Assembly (NCBI RefSeq): GCF_029407905.1 | Contig: NC_073646.1 | Coordinates: 12,294,001-12,358,000, forward strand | From: Bubalus kerabau | Taxonomy: Eukaryota > Chordata > Mammalia > Artiodactyla > Bovidae | Direction of reading: 5' to 3' | DNA length: 64,000 nucleotides | Shown here: positions 1 to 10,490 of the stretch, one piece after another | Numbering within the stretch: position 1 is the first letter of the stretch | Layout of the letters: every line of letters starts with the position of its first letter | Made by a program: the position numbers and the translations under genes | Notes under the pieces: model-generated | The model's database searches: none | Told to the model about the DNA's origin: nothing | What the model saw: the letters and a program-made list of their open reading frames with translations, nothing else

Positions 1-79
1 CAAAAATATCCATTTGAAAATGTCATTCTTTTCTTAAATTCCTCCAATTGCTACTCTTTTCTCTCAAAATAAAACCTAT

Positions 80-355
80 GTTATAGACTCACAGATGTAG
101 AAAACTAACTAGGGGGGATTGGGGAGGGGAGGAATAAATTGGGAGATTGACATATACACACTACTCTATAGAAAATAGATAATAAGGACCTTCTGTATAG
201 AACAGGGATTTCTACTCAATAGTCTGTAATGACCTGTATAGAATCTAAAAAGTAGTGGATATACATTTATGTATAACTGATTCACTTTGCTTTACAGCAG
301 AAACTAACACAACATTGAAAATCAACTGTACCTCAATAAAAGTTAATTTTTAAAA
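80..355 (+). mobile_element. L1 3' UTR fragment (artiodactyl type)
   Basis: Non-coding end of a LINE-1. It carries the artiodactyl L1 3' UTR landmarks in order: a 'tatacacactact' block, 'aggaccttctgta', 'ttcactttgcttta', and 'aacacaacattgaaaatcaac' just before an AATAAA. The first 80 bases of the window show nothing recognisable. Confidence 0.75.
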
Positions 356-896
356 ACCCATATTTATGTAACAGAATGAAATCAGAACACTCTCTAACAC
401 CATACACAAATATAAACTCAAAATGGATAAGAGACCTAAGTGTAAGGCCAGACATCATAAAACTTAGAGGAAAACATAGAACACTCTTTGACATAAATCA
501 CAGCAAGATCTTTTTTGACCCACCTCCTAGAGTAATGAAAATGAAAACGGAAATAAACCAATGGGACCTAATTAAACTTAAAAGCTTTTGCACAACAGAG
601 GAAACCATAAACAAGACAAAAAGACAACCCTCAGAATGGGAGAAAACATTTGCAAATGAAGCAACTGACAAGAAATTAATCTCCAAAATACACCAACAGC
701 TTATGTACCTCTCTCTCTATATATATATAAACCCAAATGACCCGATCAAAAAATGGGTGACTGAACAACTATAACATACTATATATAGAATAGGTAATGA
801 ATGAGAACTTACTGTAGAGCACAAGGAACTCCACTCAATGCTCTGTGGCAACCTAAATGGGAAGGAAATCTGAAAAAGATGGGATAGATGTATATG

Positions 897-1036
897 CATC
901 CCCTGGGGGAGGGCATAGCAGCCCACCCCAGTGTTCTTGCCTGGAGAATCCCATGGACAGAGGAGCCTGGTGGGCTACAGACCATGGGGTCACAAAGAGT
1001 CAGACACGACTGAAGTGACTTAGCACATGCACGCGC
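897..1036 (+). mobile_element. Bov-A SINE monomer
   Basis: Ruminant SINE unit with the diagnostic order 'gttcttgcctggagaatccc', 'atggacagaggagcctgg', 'gtcacaaagagtcagacacg'. It interrupts the L1 3' UTR. Its tail runs into an AC microsatellite. Confidence 0.85.
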
Positions 1037-1052
1037 ACACACACACACACAC
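1033..1052. repeat. (AC)n microsatellite
   Basis: Perfect dinucleotide run at the tail of the Bov-A unit; a likely length polymorphism. Confidence 0.8.
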
Positions 1053-1154
1053 ATATATATGTATAGCTGATTCACTTTGCTGTACAGTAGAAACACAACA
1101 GTGTAATCCAACCACACTCTGATAAAAAATTGTTTTAGGTAAAAATAAATAAAT

Positions 1155-2020
1155 ACTTGGTAGGTGGAATTCTAAGTCCCCAGTGACCATCCAGAGAGGG
1201 TGTAACCTATGAAATGATGGGATATCAGTCCAGTGATTATATTCTATACACAAGGAAAACCACATAAGTGGTTTTGTAGATATAATAATTAAGGTTACTA
1301 ATCAGCTGACTTTGAGTTAATTGAAAGGGAGAGTATCAATATCCAGTGGACATGACCTAACCACATGGGCCCTTTAAATTGGGTCTAGAGATGGGAGACA
1401 GAGGAGGCCAGAAGTTCAAAGCATGAGAAAAATCTGGCAACTGTGGCAGGCTTTGCAGACAGAGACGACCAGATGGGAGCAACTCCCAGCCAATAGCCAG
1501 CAAGGGAATGGGGACCTCAGGCCTCAGACACAGGAACTGAATTTGCCAATGACAAGGATGAGCTTGGAACTGTATTTTCCCCATATCTTCCAGATGAGGA
1601 CTCAACCCCACTGACGCCTCGATTTAGGTTTGAGTAGAGCATGTAGCCAGAGAAGGCAATGGCACCCCACTCCAGTACTCTTGCCTGGAAACTCCCATGG
1701 ACGGAGGAGCCTAGTGGGCTGCGGTCCATGGGGTCGCTGAGGGTTGGAAACGACTGAGCGACTTCACTTTCACTTTTCGCTTTCATGCATTGGAGAAGGA
1801 AATGGCAACCCACTCCAGTGTTCTTGCCTGGAGAATCCCAGGGACGGGGAGGCCTGGTAGGCTGCCGTCTATGGGGTCGCACAGAGTCGGACACGACCAA
1901 AGCGACTTAGCAGCAGAGCATGTAGCCAAACTCTGATAACTTCCAACCTACAGACCATCTGTGCTGTGTATTGGTGGCTATATTTGTGGTAATTTTCTGT
2001 GTGGCAACAGAAAACTAAAA
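1155..2020 (+). mobile_element. MaLR-type (MLT1-like) LTR, split by a Bov-A2
   Basis: Old solitary LTR. 1160-1635 carries the block 'gatgggatatcagtccagtg', the 'ctttgagttaattgaaaggga' block and 'cagccaatagccagcaaggga'. After the Bov-A2 the LTR end resumes ('ttgtggtaattttctgtgtgg', 1985-2004). Removing the SINE and one target copy rejoins the LTR. No internal retroviral genes are present. The MLT1 assignment is from memory of the consensus. Confidence 0.6.
1650..1914 (+). mobile_element. Bov-A2 SINE with 14-bp target duplication
   Basis: Two Bov-A units joined by a 'cttcactttcac' linker and ending in (agc)n. It is flanked by the perfect duplication 'agagcatgtagcca' at 1636-1649 and 1915-1928, so both boundaries are exact to within the repeat. 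It postdates the LTR. Confidence 0.95.
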
Positions 2021-2661
2021 CAACAACAACCTTCAAACCTCTGGCATAGGAGAATATATTTTTGCAATTTATATATCCCACATAACAACTCAGATCCAGA
2101 AGAACTCCTACAAAAAATGAAAAAGACAGGAAACCCATTAGAAAAATGAGCAAAACACCTGCATAGACATTTCTTGAAAGAGAATACCCAGGTAGCTCAG
2201 AAAAGACATGAAAACATATTGAATGTCAGTCATCAGGGAAACAAACTAAAACTGCATATAACTAGAGAAAGCCATAACTTCAAAAGATAGATGCACTCCA
2301 ATGTTCATAGCAGCACTATTTACAATAGCCAAAGTATGGAAGCAACCTAAATGTCCATCGACAGCTGAATGGATAAAGATGATGTGGTTCATGGATATCT
2401 TGGAACATTATTTTGCCATAAAAAAGAATGAAATAATGCCATTTGCAGCAACATAGATAGGTCTAGAAATTACCCTACTAAGTCAGAGAAGATACATATC
2501 ATATGATATCACTCATATGTGGAATAACAAAAATGATACAAATGAACTTATTTACAAATCAGAAACAGACTTACAGACCTAGAAAACAAACTTACAGACA
2601 CCAAAGGGAAAAAGTTGGGAGGAGGGATAAACTCGGAGCTTGGAACTGTCATATACACACT

Positions 2662-2800
2662 GCTGCTGCTGCTGCTGCTAAGTTGCTTCAGTCATGTCCA
2701 ACTCTGTGTGACCCCATAGATGGCAGCCCACCAGGCTCCTCCATCCCTGGGATTCTCCAGCCAAGAACACTGGAGTGGGCTGCCATTTCCTTCTCCAACA
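2662..2800 (-). mobile_element. Bov-A SINE with 12-bp target duplication
   Basis: Antisense Bov-A beginning with a (gct)n tail. It is flanked by 'catatacacact' at 2650-2661 and 2801-2812, which is L1 3' UTR sequence on both sides. Confidence 0.92.
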
Positions 2801-2924
2801 CATATACACACTACTATATATAAAACAGATAATCAGTAAGGACCTACTGTGTAGTCAGGGAACTCTACTCAGTATTCTGTAATAACCTATGTGGGAAAAT
2901 AATTCAAAAAAGAAAAGACATGTG

Positions 2925-3083
2925 AATGCATGCTACGTCACTCAGTCATGTCTGACTCTGAGACCCCATGGACAGTAGCCCACCAGGCTCTTCTGTCCAT
3001 AGGCTTCTCCAGGCAAGAATACTGGAATAGGTTGCCGTGCTCTCCTCCAGGGGATCTTTCTGACCCAGGGATTGAATCCGTGT
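2925..3083 (-). mobile_element. Bov-tA SINE, truncated
   Basis: Antisense Bov-A unit followed by part of the tRNA-derived head ('gacccagggattgaatccgt'). A short 'tgtgaat' repeat flanks it within the L1 3' UTR. Confidence 0.8.
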
Positions 3084-3159
3084 GAATATGTACAACTAAA
3101 TCACTTTGCTGTACATCTGAAACACAGCACTGTAAATCAACTATACTCCAATAAATAAT

Positions 3160-3455
3160 AAAACATGTTTTAAAAACTGAAATGAGATAGTACTCCACAC
3201 ATATCAAAATCCTAAAATGGAAAAAAATAGGAAATACCAAGTGTTGGCCAGGATGTGGTACAGCTAGAATTCTCCTTCTGCTGGTGGGGGAGCAAATTAG
3301 TACACACACTTCAGAAAACTGATATATCTACTGAGATTGAACATATGTGTCCCCTATGATCCAGAATTCCACTCTAATTTATAGATCCCTATAAATTAGT
3401 ACACATGTGCAATACACATCAGGTATAAGAATATTCATGCATGCATTATTCATAG
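3160..3455 (+). mobile_element. L1 ORF2 3'-end fragment
   Basis: Diverged LINE-1 sequence: 'ttggccaggatgtggtac', 'ctgctggtgggggagcaaat' and 'ctatgatccagaattccact' occur in the family order. No open frame of note. Confidence 0.65.
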
Positions 3456-3464
3456 CGCCTTACA

Positions 3465-3640
3465 ATGGCCGGGCTTTCCGAGGCCTCTCTGCCCTCACCT
3501 CCCTGTACTCACTCCCTTGCTCACTCTGCTCCATCCTCATCGGCTTCCTTGCTGTCTCTAGAACAGCAGGAACGCTCCTCCCCTGAGGTCTTTGCATCTT
3601 CTGTTCCATCTGCAAGGGAACCTCTTGCTTCAGAGCAGGA
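3465..3640 (-). mobile_element. L2 fragment, left half
   Basis: Old LINE-2 3' region in antisense orientation (blocks resembling 'ccttgctgtctctagaac' and 'gaggtctttgcatcttctgt'). It resumes after the MER20 insertion. Confidence 0.55.
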
Positions 3641-3850
3641 GTTTGCCACTGGGGTGTGACTTAGCCCCCCAGGGGACATTTGGGAATATGTGGAGATGGC
3701 TTTGATGAGCACACCTGGGCGAGTCTACTGTCATCTAGCAGGTGGAGGTCACGGATGCTGCTAAACACCCTACTGTGCACACAACAGCTTCAACAACAGA
3801 GAATTCCCCCATTTAGAATGCCCAGCTTGCTGGGGTTGAGAAAGTCCACC
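3641..3850 (+). mobile_element. MER20 (hAT-Charlie, non-autonomous)
   Basis: Recognised by 'ccccaggggacatttggga', 'catctagcaggtggaggtca', 'ggatgctgctaaacaccct' and the terminal 'ggggttgagaaa'. It is inserted into the L2. Confidence 0.75.
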
Positions 3851-4170
3851 CTGCATGCCATCATGGCTTGATGCCCAACTTGCTTGACATCTTTGCTGGA
3901 ATGAATGTCACTCTCCCAGTGAGGTTTTCCCAAACCACCCTCATGAAATGACCCTCCTACAGGACACACCTTCCACACAGCCCTTTGTTTCCCCATAATA
4001 GTCATCATGATTATTATAAGACACACCATATAGTTTACTGATGAATTTGTTACTGTCTCCACTCATCAAAGGTACCCTTTTACAAGGCAGCAATTCTTGT
4101 TTGCTCTCTGCATTCCCAGCCTCTAGAAGAGGTGCTCCATAAACATTTATTGGATAGATACCAGACTAAA
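3851..4170 (-). mobile_element. L2 fragment, right half
   Basis: Continuation of the L2 3' region ('ctcccagtgaggttttccca'), ending in the family's typical 'gctccataaacatttattgg'. Orientation follows the usual consensus strand and could be reversed by convention. Confidence 0.6.
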
Positions 4171-4845
4171 TGAGAGGAAAAATAATCAAATTTTATTTAC
4201 TCTCCGACACTGATGACAAAAATTGCATTGAAAGGTTGGAGACAATGGTTGAGAAAGCACCAATAAGTACATGCAATGATTACAAAGGAAGGCTTCTCAT
4301 CTGCCTGTATTTTACTTGTTTCAGTTTGCTTTCAAGGTCTAGTGTTTTGCTGTCAAAATCAGCCTCTTTGTTCAAGGCAGCTGGCCATTACTGTCAATAA
4401 AACAAACGGGGGAAAGGAAAAGTGGAGGCAAAGCCCACACGTGTTTAGAAAGCAGATCCCGACAATTGTGCTTATGTTCACTCACTCACACTATCCCCAG
4501 ATGTAAAACCTTGATGGCCAGAGGGTATTTTGTGCTGGATGGCGTTCCTCCACTAGACAAATGCTTTCCTTTCTAATGCTATTCACCTCGGCTCTTTGAA
4601 CAGAAGGAGTTGAAGTAGCCACGACTTCAACTTTACTGCAGAAGATAAACACCTCCATCCTGTGGTTCTAATGCAAGAGCTGTAGGGAGAGGGACTCAGG
4701 AAGAACCAGGGCTGCCTCTAACAAACAGGAGGAGGAGCTGCCTGTGAGGTACCTACTATGACTTCAGCTGCTCTCTTGGTGTGTGCTCCCAGAGTTCTTG
4801 ATCACGTGACCTTGCCTGCCAATTTCTGAGCATGAGATGAGCTCA
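4171..4845. other. No gene or repeat recognised
   Basis: Low-repeat stretch. Short open frames here lack any recognisable domain, and I see no splice-framed exon. Confidence 0.5.
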
Positions 4846-4847
4846 CA

Positions 4848-5096
4848 ATAGTTTTTTTCAATCTTTTGGTTTTGTTTTGGCTGCACTGGGTCTTCACTGC
4901 AGTGCGTGGGCTTCCCATCGTGGTGGCTTCTCTTGTTGCGGAGCACGGGCTCTAAGACGTGTGGGATCAGTAGTTGTGGTTTGAGGGCTTAGTTGCTCCA
5001 CAGCATGTGGGATCTTCCAGAGCCAGAGATCAAACACGTGTCCCCTGCATTGGCAGGCAGATCCTTAACCACCGGGAACTCCCAAAAGAAATTTGT
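4848..5096 (-). mobile_element. CHR-type tRNA-Glu SINE
   Basis: Antisense SINE with an initial T-rich tail, 'ggctgcactgggtcttcact', 'tgttgcggagcacgggctct', 'ggcttagttgctcca' and the tRNA-like head ('ccttaaccaccgggaactcc'). It is not a functional tRNA gene. Confidence 0.85.
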
Positions 5097-5099
5097 TTG

Positions 5100-5343
5100 A
5101 AGACCCTGTTTACTATATATATCAAAAGGTTAAGCATGGTTACTATCTAATCTAGTACTTATTCTTGTAGGTATATACCCAAGAGAACTGAAACATGTGT
5201 TCAAATAAAAAATGTGTACACAGACATAGCAGCATAATTTGTTAGAGCCAAAAAGAAATAATCTAACTGTCCATCAGCTGATGAATGTGTAAAAAATGTG
5301 GTCTATGCATAGAGTGGAATAATAGTTGTCTATAAAAAGGAAT
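5100..5343 (+). mobile_element. L1 3'-end fragment (target of the BovB)
   Basis: LINE-1 ORF2-end sequence ('aggtatatacccaagagaac', 'gtccatcagctgatgaatgt'), cut at 'ctataaaaaggaata' by the BovB insertion. Confidence 0.65.
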
Positions 5344-5344
5344 A
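5332..5344 (+). repeat. Left target-site duplication of the BovB block
   Basis: The 13-mer 'ataaaaaggaata' is identical to 8506-8518 and brackets both BovB segments as one insertion. Confidence 0.85.
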
Positions 5345-5381
5345 GAGGAAAGAAAGAGAGTCTGAAACAGAAGAGTCCGAA

Positions 5382-6242
5382 ATGCAGTACTTGGGGGCAG
5401 TCTCAAAAATGATGGAAATAATCTCTGTTTGCTTCCAAGGCAAACCATTCAATATCACAGTAATCCAAGTCTATGACCCGACCAGTAACACTGAAGAAGC
5501 TAAAGTCAAACAGTTCTATGAAGACCTACAAGACCTTCTAGAACTAACACCCCAAAAAGATGTCCTTTTCATTATAGGGGACTGGAATGCAAAAGTAGGA
5601 ACTCAAGAAACACCTGGAGTAACAGGCAAATTTGGCCTTGGAATACAGAATGCAGCAGGGCAAAAGCTAATGGAGTTTTGCCAAGAGAATGCACTAGTCA
5701 TAGCAAACACCCTCTTCCAACACCACAAGAGAAGACTCTACACATGGACATCACCAGATGGTCAACACCGAAATCAGATTGATTATATTCTTTGCAGCCA
5801 AAGATGGAGAAGCTCTATACAGTCAGCAAAAACAAGACCAGGAGCTGACTGTGGCTTGGATCATGAACTCCTTATTGCCAAATTCAGAATGAAATTGAAG
5901 AAAGTAGGGAAAATCACTAGACCATTCAGGTATGACCTAAATCAAATCCCTTATGATTGTACAGTGGAAGTGAGAAATAGATTTAAGGGACTAGATCTGA
6001 TAGACAAAGTGCCTGGTGAACTATGGATAGAGGTTTGTGACATGGTACAGGAGACAGGAATCAAGACCATCCCCAAGAAAGAGAAATGCAAAAATGCAAA
6101 ATGGCTGTCTGAGGAGGCCTTACAAATAGCTGTGAAAAGAAGGGAAGTGAAAAGCCAAGGAGAAAAGGAAAGATATTCCCATTTGAATGCAGAGTTCCAA
6201 AGAATAGCAAGGAGAGATAAGAAAGCCTTCCTCAGCGATTAA
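5382..6242 (+). pseudogene. BovB endonuclease domain, cut by a nonsense codon
   Basis: 286 codons of the AP-endonuclease-like half. Visible motifs: 'GDWNAKVG' beginning at 5577, where the D/N pair is expected to bind metal; 'HRNQIDYIL'; and the terminal catalytic motif. In that last motif the usual SDH reads L-D-H (leucine codon 5856-5858), which may itself weaken activity. The frame ends at TAA 6240-6242, where other BovB copies have CAA, a C-to-T change. The true start lies upstream of the retained sequence, so ATG 5382 is just the first in-frame methionine. Confidence 0.9.
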
Positions 6243-7967
6243 TGCAAAGAATAGAGGAAAACAATAGAATGGGAAAGACTAGATATCTCTTCAAGAAAAT
6301 GAGAGATACCAAAGGAACATTTGCAATGATGGGCACAATAAAGGACAGAAATGGTAGGGACCTAACAGAAGCAGAAGATATCAAGAAGAGGTGGCAAGAA
6401 TACACAGAAGAACTGTACAAAAAAGATCTTCATGACCCAGATAATCACGATGGTGTGATCACTCACCTAGAGCCAGACATCCTGGAATGTGAAGTCAAGT
6501 GGGCCTTAGGAAGCATCACTACAAACAAAGCTAGTGGAGGTGATGGAATTCCAGTTGAGCTATTTCAAATCCTAAAAGATGATGCTGTAAAAGTGCTGCA
6601 TTCAATATGCCAGCACATTTGGAAAACTCTGCAGTGGCCACAGGACTGGAAAAGGTCAGTTTTCATTCCAATCCCAAAGAAAGGCAATGCCAAAGAATGC
6701 TCAAACTACCGCACAACTGCACTCATCTCACATGCTAGTAAAGTAATGCTCAAAATTCTCCAAGCCAGGCTTCAGCAATATGTGAACCATGAACTTCCAG
6801 ATGTTCAAGCTGGTTTTAGAAAAGGCAGAGGAACCAGAGATCAAATTGCCAACATCTGCTGGGTCATCGAAAAAGCAAGAGAGTTCCAGAAAAACATCTA
6901 TTTCTGCTTTATTGACTATGCCAAAGCCTTTGACTGTGTGGATCACAATAAACTGGAAAATTCTGAAAGAGATGGGAATATCAGACCACCTGACCTGCCT
7001 CTTGAGAAACCTATATGCAGGTCAGGAAGCAACAGTTAGAACTGGACATGGAACAACAGACTGGTTCCAAATAGGAAAAGGAGTACTCCAAGTCTGTATA
7101 TTGTCACCCTGCTTGTTTAACTTATATGCAGAGTACATCATGAGAAATGCTGGGCTGGAGGAAGCACAAGCTGGAATCAAGATTGCCAGGAGAAATATCA
7201 ATAACCTCAGATATGCAGATGACACCACCCTTATGGCAGAAAGTGAAGAGGAACTAAAAAGCCTCTTGATGAAAGTGAAAGAGGAGAGTGAAAAAGTTGG
7301 CTTAAAGCTCAACATTCAGAAAACGAAGATCATGGCATCTGGTCCCATCACTTCATGGGAAATAGATGGGGAAATGGTGTTAGACTTTATTTTTCTGGGC
7401 TCCAAAATCACTGCAGATGGTGATTGCAGCTATGAAATTAAAAGTAATTCCAAATTACTCCCTGGAAGGAAAGTTATGACCAACGTAGATAGCATATTGA
7501 AAAGCAGAGACATTACTTTGCCAACAAAGGTCTGTCTAGTCAAGGCTATGGTTTTTCCAGTGGTCATGTATGGATGTGAAAGTTGGACTGTGAAGAAAGC
7601 TGAGCACCAAAGAATTGATGCTTTTGAACTGTGGTGTTGGAGAAGACTCCTGAGAGTCCCTTGTACTGCAAGGAGATCCAACCAGTCCATTCTAAAGAAG
7701 ATCAGTCCTTGGTGTTCTTTGGAAGGAATGATGCTGAAGCTGAAACTCCAATACTTTGGCCACCTCATGCGAAGAGTTGACTCATTGGAAAAGGCTCTGA
7801 TGCTGGGAGGGACTGGGGGCAGGAGGAGAAGAGGACGACAGAGGATGAGATGGCTGGATGGCATCACTGACTCGATGGACGTGAGTCTGAGTGAACTCTG
7901 GGAGTTGGTGATGGACAGGGAGGCCTGGCGTGCTGCGATTCATGGGGTTTCAAAGAGTCGGACATGA
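6242..7967 (+). pseudogene. BovB reverse transcriptase, two frames
   Basis: The RT half continues after a 1-base deletion near 6250. It runs to about 6950 ('YFCFIDYAKAFDCVDHNKL', with the first catalytic aspartate in 'DYAKAFD'). A 2-base deletion near 6953 moves it to the frame that ends at 7967. That second part keeps the active site 'YADD' at 7212-7223. The conserved Q-G motif upstream is lost: it reads 'GVLQVC' at 7080-7097 where relatives have R-Q-G-C. Further small in-frame losses and gains lie near 7376 and 7445. Not translatable as one protein. Confidence 0.9.
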
Positions 7968-7984
7968 CTGAGCGACTGAACTGA

Positions 7985-8505
7985 ACTCCTTGGAAGGAAA
8001 GTTATGACCAAACTAGACAGCATATTAAAAAGCAGAGACATTAGTCAACAAAGGTCTGTCTAGTTGAGGCTATGGTTTTTCCAGTGGTCATGTATGGATG
8101 TAAGAGTTGGAATATAAAAAGGGCTGAGCACAGAAGAATTGATGCTTTTGAATTGTGTTGTTGGAGAAGACTCTTGAGATCCCTTGGACTGCAAGGAGAT
8201 CCAACCAGTCCATCCTAAAGGAGATCAGTCCTGAATATTCATTGGAAGGACTGATGCTGAAGCTCCAATACTTTGGCCACTTGATGAGAAGAACTGACTC
8301 ATTTGGAAAGACCCTGATGTCGGGAAAGATTGAAGGCAGGAGGAGAAGCGGACAACAGAGGATGAGGTGGTTGGATGGCATCACCGACTCAGTGGACATG
8401 AGTTTGAGTAAGGTCTGAAAATTGGTGATGGACAGGGAAGCCTGGCGTACTGCAGTCCATGGGGTTGCAAAGAGTCGGACACAACTGTGCAACTGAACTG
8501 AATTG
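7985..8505 (+). mobile_element. Second BovB segment, 3' end only, older subfamily
   Basis: About 520 bp, same orientation, fused directly to the tail of the preceding BovB at 'ctccttggaagg'. It has older-subfamily diagnostics ('gggaaagattgaaggcagga', 'ggacatgagtttgagta') and its own 'aactgaactgaatt' end. No target duplication separates the two segments. A 5'-truncated RT C-terminal frame is at 8155-8418. Confidence 0.9.
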
Positions 8506-8518
8506 ATAAAAAGGAATA
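8506..8518 (+). repeat. Right target-site duplication of the BovB block
   Basis: 'ataaaaaggaata', identical to 5332-5344. Confidence 0.85.
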
Positions 8519-8737
8519 TGGGCTTCCCATGTGGCTCAGTGGTAAAAAACCTGCCTTCTCATGCAAGAGATGCAGTTTCCAACCCTAGGTCAAGAAGATC
8601 CCCACAGAAGCAAATGGCAACCCACCCCAGTATTCTTGCTTGGGAAATCCCATGGACAGAGGAGCCTAGTGGTCTATAGTCCATGGGGTTGCAAAAGAGT
8701 CGGACACGATATAGTGACTAAACAACAACAACAACTT
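8519..8737 (+). mobile_element. Bov-tA SINE
   Basis: tRNA-Glu-like head ('gggcttcccatgtggctcag') plus one Bov-A unit, ending in (aac)n. It abuts the BovB right duplication directly. Confidence 0.9.
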
Positions 8738-8755
8738 AAGAGATAAGGTATAGTA

Positions 8756-9216
8756 AGTCCCCTACATACAAACCTTCAAGCTGTGAACTTTCAGAGATGC
8801 AAGCATGCATCCCATGTCCAATCATATAAGTTGGTTCACGTGTCTGGTGTACACTGTCATGTGTGGGCATCCCCTCAAAAGGCTGGGCTTTTGTGTACTT
8901 TACTGTACAGAGTGCAGTAGTATAGTGTCTCTATTTCAAGCCTAGGATGTCCAGAAGCAAGCACAAAAGCAGCAGTGATGTAGCTGGTAGTATTGTACTT
9001 TTCAAGGTACTGTACTCTAAGATTAAAAGCATTTACTTTTTGTGTTTGTTGGTTTTTAATGTTCCATTTGTGTGAAAAGTATTATACACCTACTACAGTA
9101 CAGTACTATATAGCCAATTGTGTTGGTTGGGTACCTAGGCTAACTTTGTTGGACTTATGAAAAATTGGACTTATGAACGGGCTCTCAGAATGGAACTCAT
9201 TCACATGTAGGGGACT
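8756..9216 (+). mobile_element. Tigger-like DNA transposon, internally deleted
   Basis: 461-bp pogo/Tigger-type derivative. Terminal inverted repeats: 'agtcccctacat' at 8756 and its exact complement ending at 9216. A TA precedes the left end (8754-8755). The right TA is recovered when the BovB is removed (9217 plus 10158). At 8947 an ATG opens 'MSRSKHKSSSDVAGS', resembling a Tigger transposase N-terminus. The rest of the transposase is deleted, so the element was mobilised in trans. Confidence 0.75.
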
Positions 9217-9217
9217 T

Positions 9218-10150
9218 CAGTTCAGTTCAGTTCAGTCTCTCAGTCGTGTCTGACTCTTTGCGACCCCATGAATCACAGCACACCAGGCCTCCCTGTCCAT
9301 TACCAACTCCCGGAATTCACTCAGACTCACGTCCATCGAGTCAGTGATGCCATCCAGCCATCTCATCCTCTGTCATCCCCTTCTCCTCCTGCCCCTAATC
9401 CCTCCCAGCATCAGAGTCTTTTCCAATGAGTCAACTCTTCGCATGAGGTGGCCAAAGTACTGGAGCTTCAGCTTTAGCATCAATCCTTCCAAAGAAATCC
9501 CAGGACTGATCTCCTTCAGAATGGACTGGTTGGATCTTCTTGCAGTCCAAGGGACTCTCAAGAGTCTTCTCCAACACCACAGTTCAAAAGCATCAATTCT
9601 TCGGCACTCAGCTTTCTTCACAGTCCAACTCTCGCATCCATACATGACTACTGGAAAAACCATAGCCTTGACTAGACGGACCTTTGTTGGCAAAGTAATG
9701 TCTCTGCTTTTCAATATGCTATCTAGGTTGGTCATAACTTTTCTTCCAAGGAGTAAGCGTCTTTTAATTTCATGGCTGCAATCACCATCTGCAGTGATTT
9801 TGGAGCCCCCCCAAAATAAAGTCTGACACTGTTTCCCCATCTATTTCCCATGAAGTGATGGGACCAGATGCCGTGATCTTCGTTTTCTGAATGCTGAGCT
9901 TTAAGACAACTTTTTCACTCTCCACTTTCACTTTCATCAAGAGGCTTTTTAGTTCCTCTTCACTTTCTGCCATAAGGGTGGTGTCATCTGCATATCTGAG
10001 GTTATTGATATTTCTCCCGGCTATCTTGATTCCAGCTTGTGCTTCTTCCAGCCCAGCATTTCTCATGATGTACTCTGCATATAAGTTAAATAAGCAGGGT
10101 GACAATATACAGCCTTGGAGTACTCCTCTTCCTGTTTGGAACAAGTCTGT
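9218..10150 (-). mobile_element. BovB LINE, 5'-truncated, inserted at the Tigger end
   Basis: Antisense BovB from its (ttcag)n terminus to the mid-RT region. It includes RT frames with 'LRYADD' and a frameshift near 9815. The 7-bp duplication 'gggactt' (9211-9217 and 10151-10157) flanks it. Removing it restores the Tigger terminus and TA. Confidence 0.9.
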
Positions 10151-10159
10151 GGGACTTAC

Positions 10160-10490
10160 TGTCCCAGTATCCATTACAACATGGACGCACCTTGAAAACA
10201 TTATGCAAAAGAACCCAGACGCAACAGGACAAATAATGTATGAGTCCATTGATGTGGAATGTCCATAATGGGTAAATTCAGAGAGACAGAAGATAGGCTG
10301 GTGGTTGCCAGGGGCTACCTGGGAAGCCCAGGGAAGAAGGGACTAGGAGAGTGATGGTCAATGATGGTCATTGGGTCGTATCAGCTTTCTTTTTGGGGCT
10401 AAATGAAAACATTGTGAAGTTAGATAGTGATGATAGTTACACCGTCGCTGTGAATATGCTACGACTGACCTGCTTTAAAGGAATGAACGG
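10160..10490 (+). mobile_element. Old L1 3' UTR fragment
   Basis: Diverged L1M-type end: 'ggtaaattcagagagacaga', 'ggctggtggttgccaggggc' and 'gttagatagtgatgatagtt' occur in family order. Confidence 0.65.

Larger units (their letters stand above)
356..1150 (+). mobile_element. L1 ORF2 C-terminal remnant plus 3' UTR
   Basis: 376-774 translates to 132 residues of the far C-terminal LINE-1 ORF2 protein (the 'TNINSKWIRDLSV' region and the 'NPNDPIKKWV' block). The 3' UTR follows at 775-890 and resumes at 1055-1150 after a Bov-A insertion. The endonuclease and reverse transcriptase domains are absent, so it is a 5'-truncated dead copy. Confidence 0.8.
2025..3150 (+). mobile_element. L1 ORF2 end plus 3' UTR with two SINE insertions
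   Basis: LINE-1 3' region: 'atagcagcactatttacaat', 'ctgaatggataaagatgatg' and 'tcatatgtggaataac' are the usual markers near the ORF2 end. The 3' UTR follows to about 3150 ('actgtaaatcaactatactc'). Interrupted by a Bov-A at 2662-2800 and a Bov-tA piece at 2925-3083. Confidence 0.8.
5345..7984 (+). mobile_element. BovB LINE (RTE clade), near full-length, inactivated
   Basis: Longest BovB in the window, about 2.6 kb against a family length of about 3.2 kb, so the 5' end is missing. It encodes the APE-like endonuclease and then the reverse transcriptase. It ends at 'gactgaactgaa', the usual BovB 3' terminus. Reading-frame damage is one nonsense codon and two frameshifts. Cell role when active: target-primed reverse transcription of its own RNA in the nucleus. 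It belongs to the subfamily with 'ctgggagggactgggggcag' near the 3' end, unlike the segment joined to its tail. Confidence 0.95.

Noticed and set aside
6789..7967. 392-codon gene as a domesticated reverse transcriptase
   Set aside because: It is the second frame of a BovB RT with upstream frameshift and stop; flanking duplications show an ordinary insertion.
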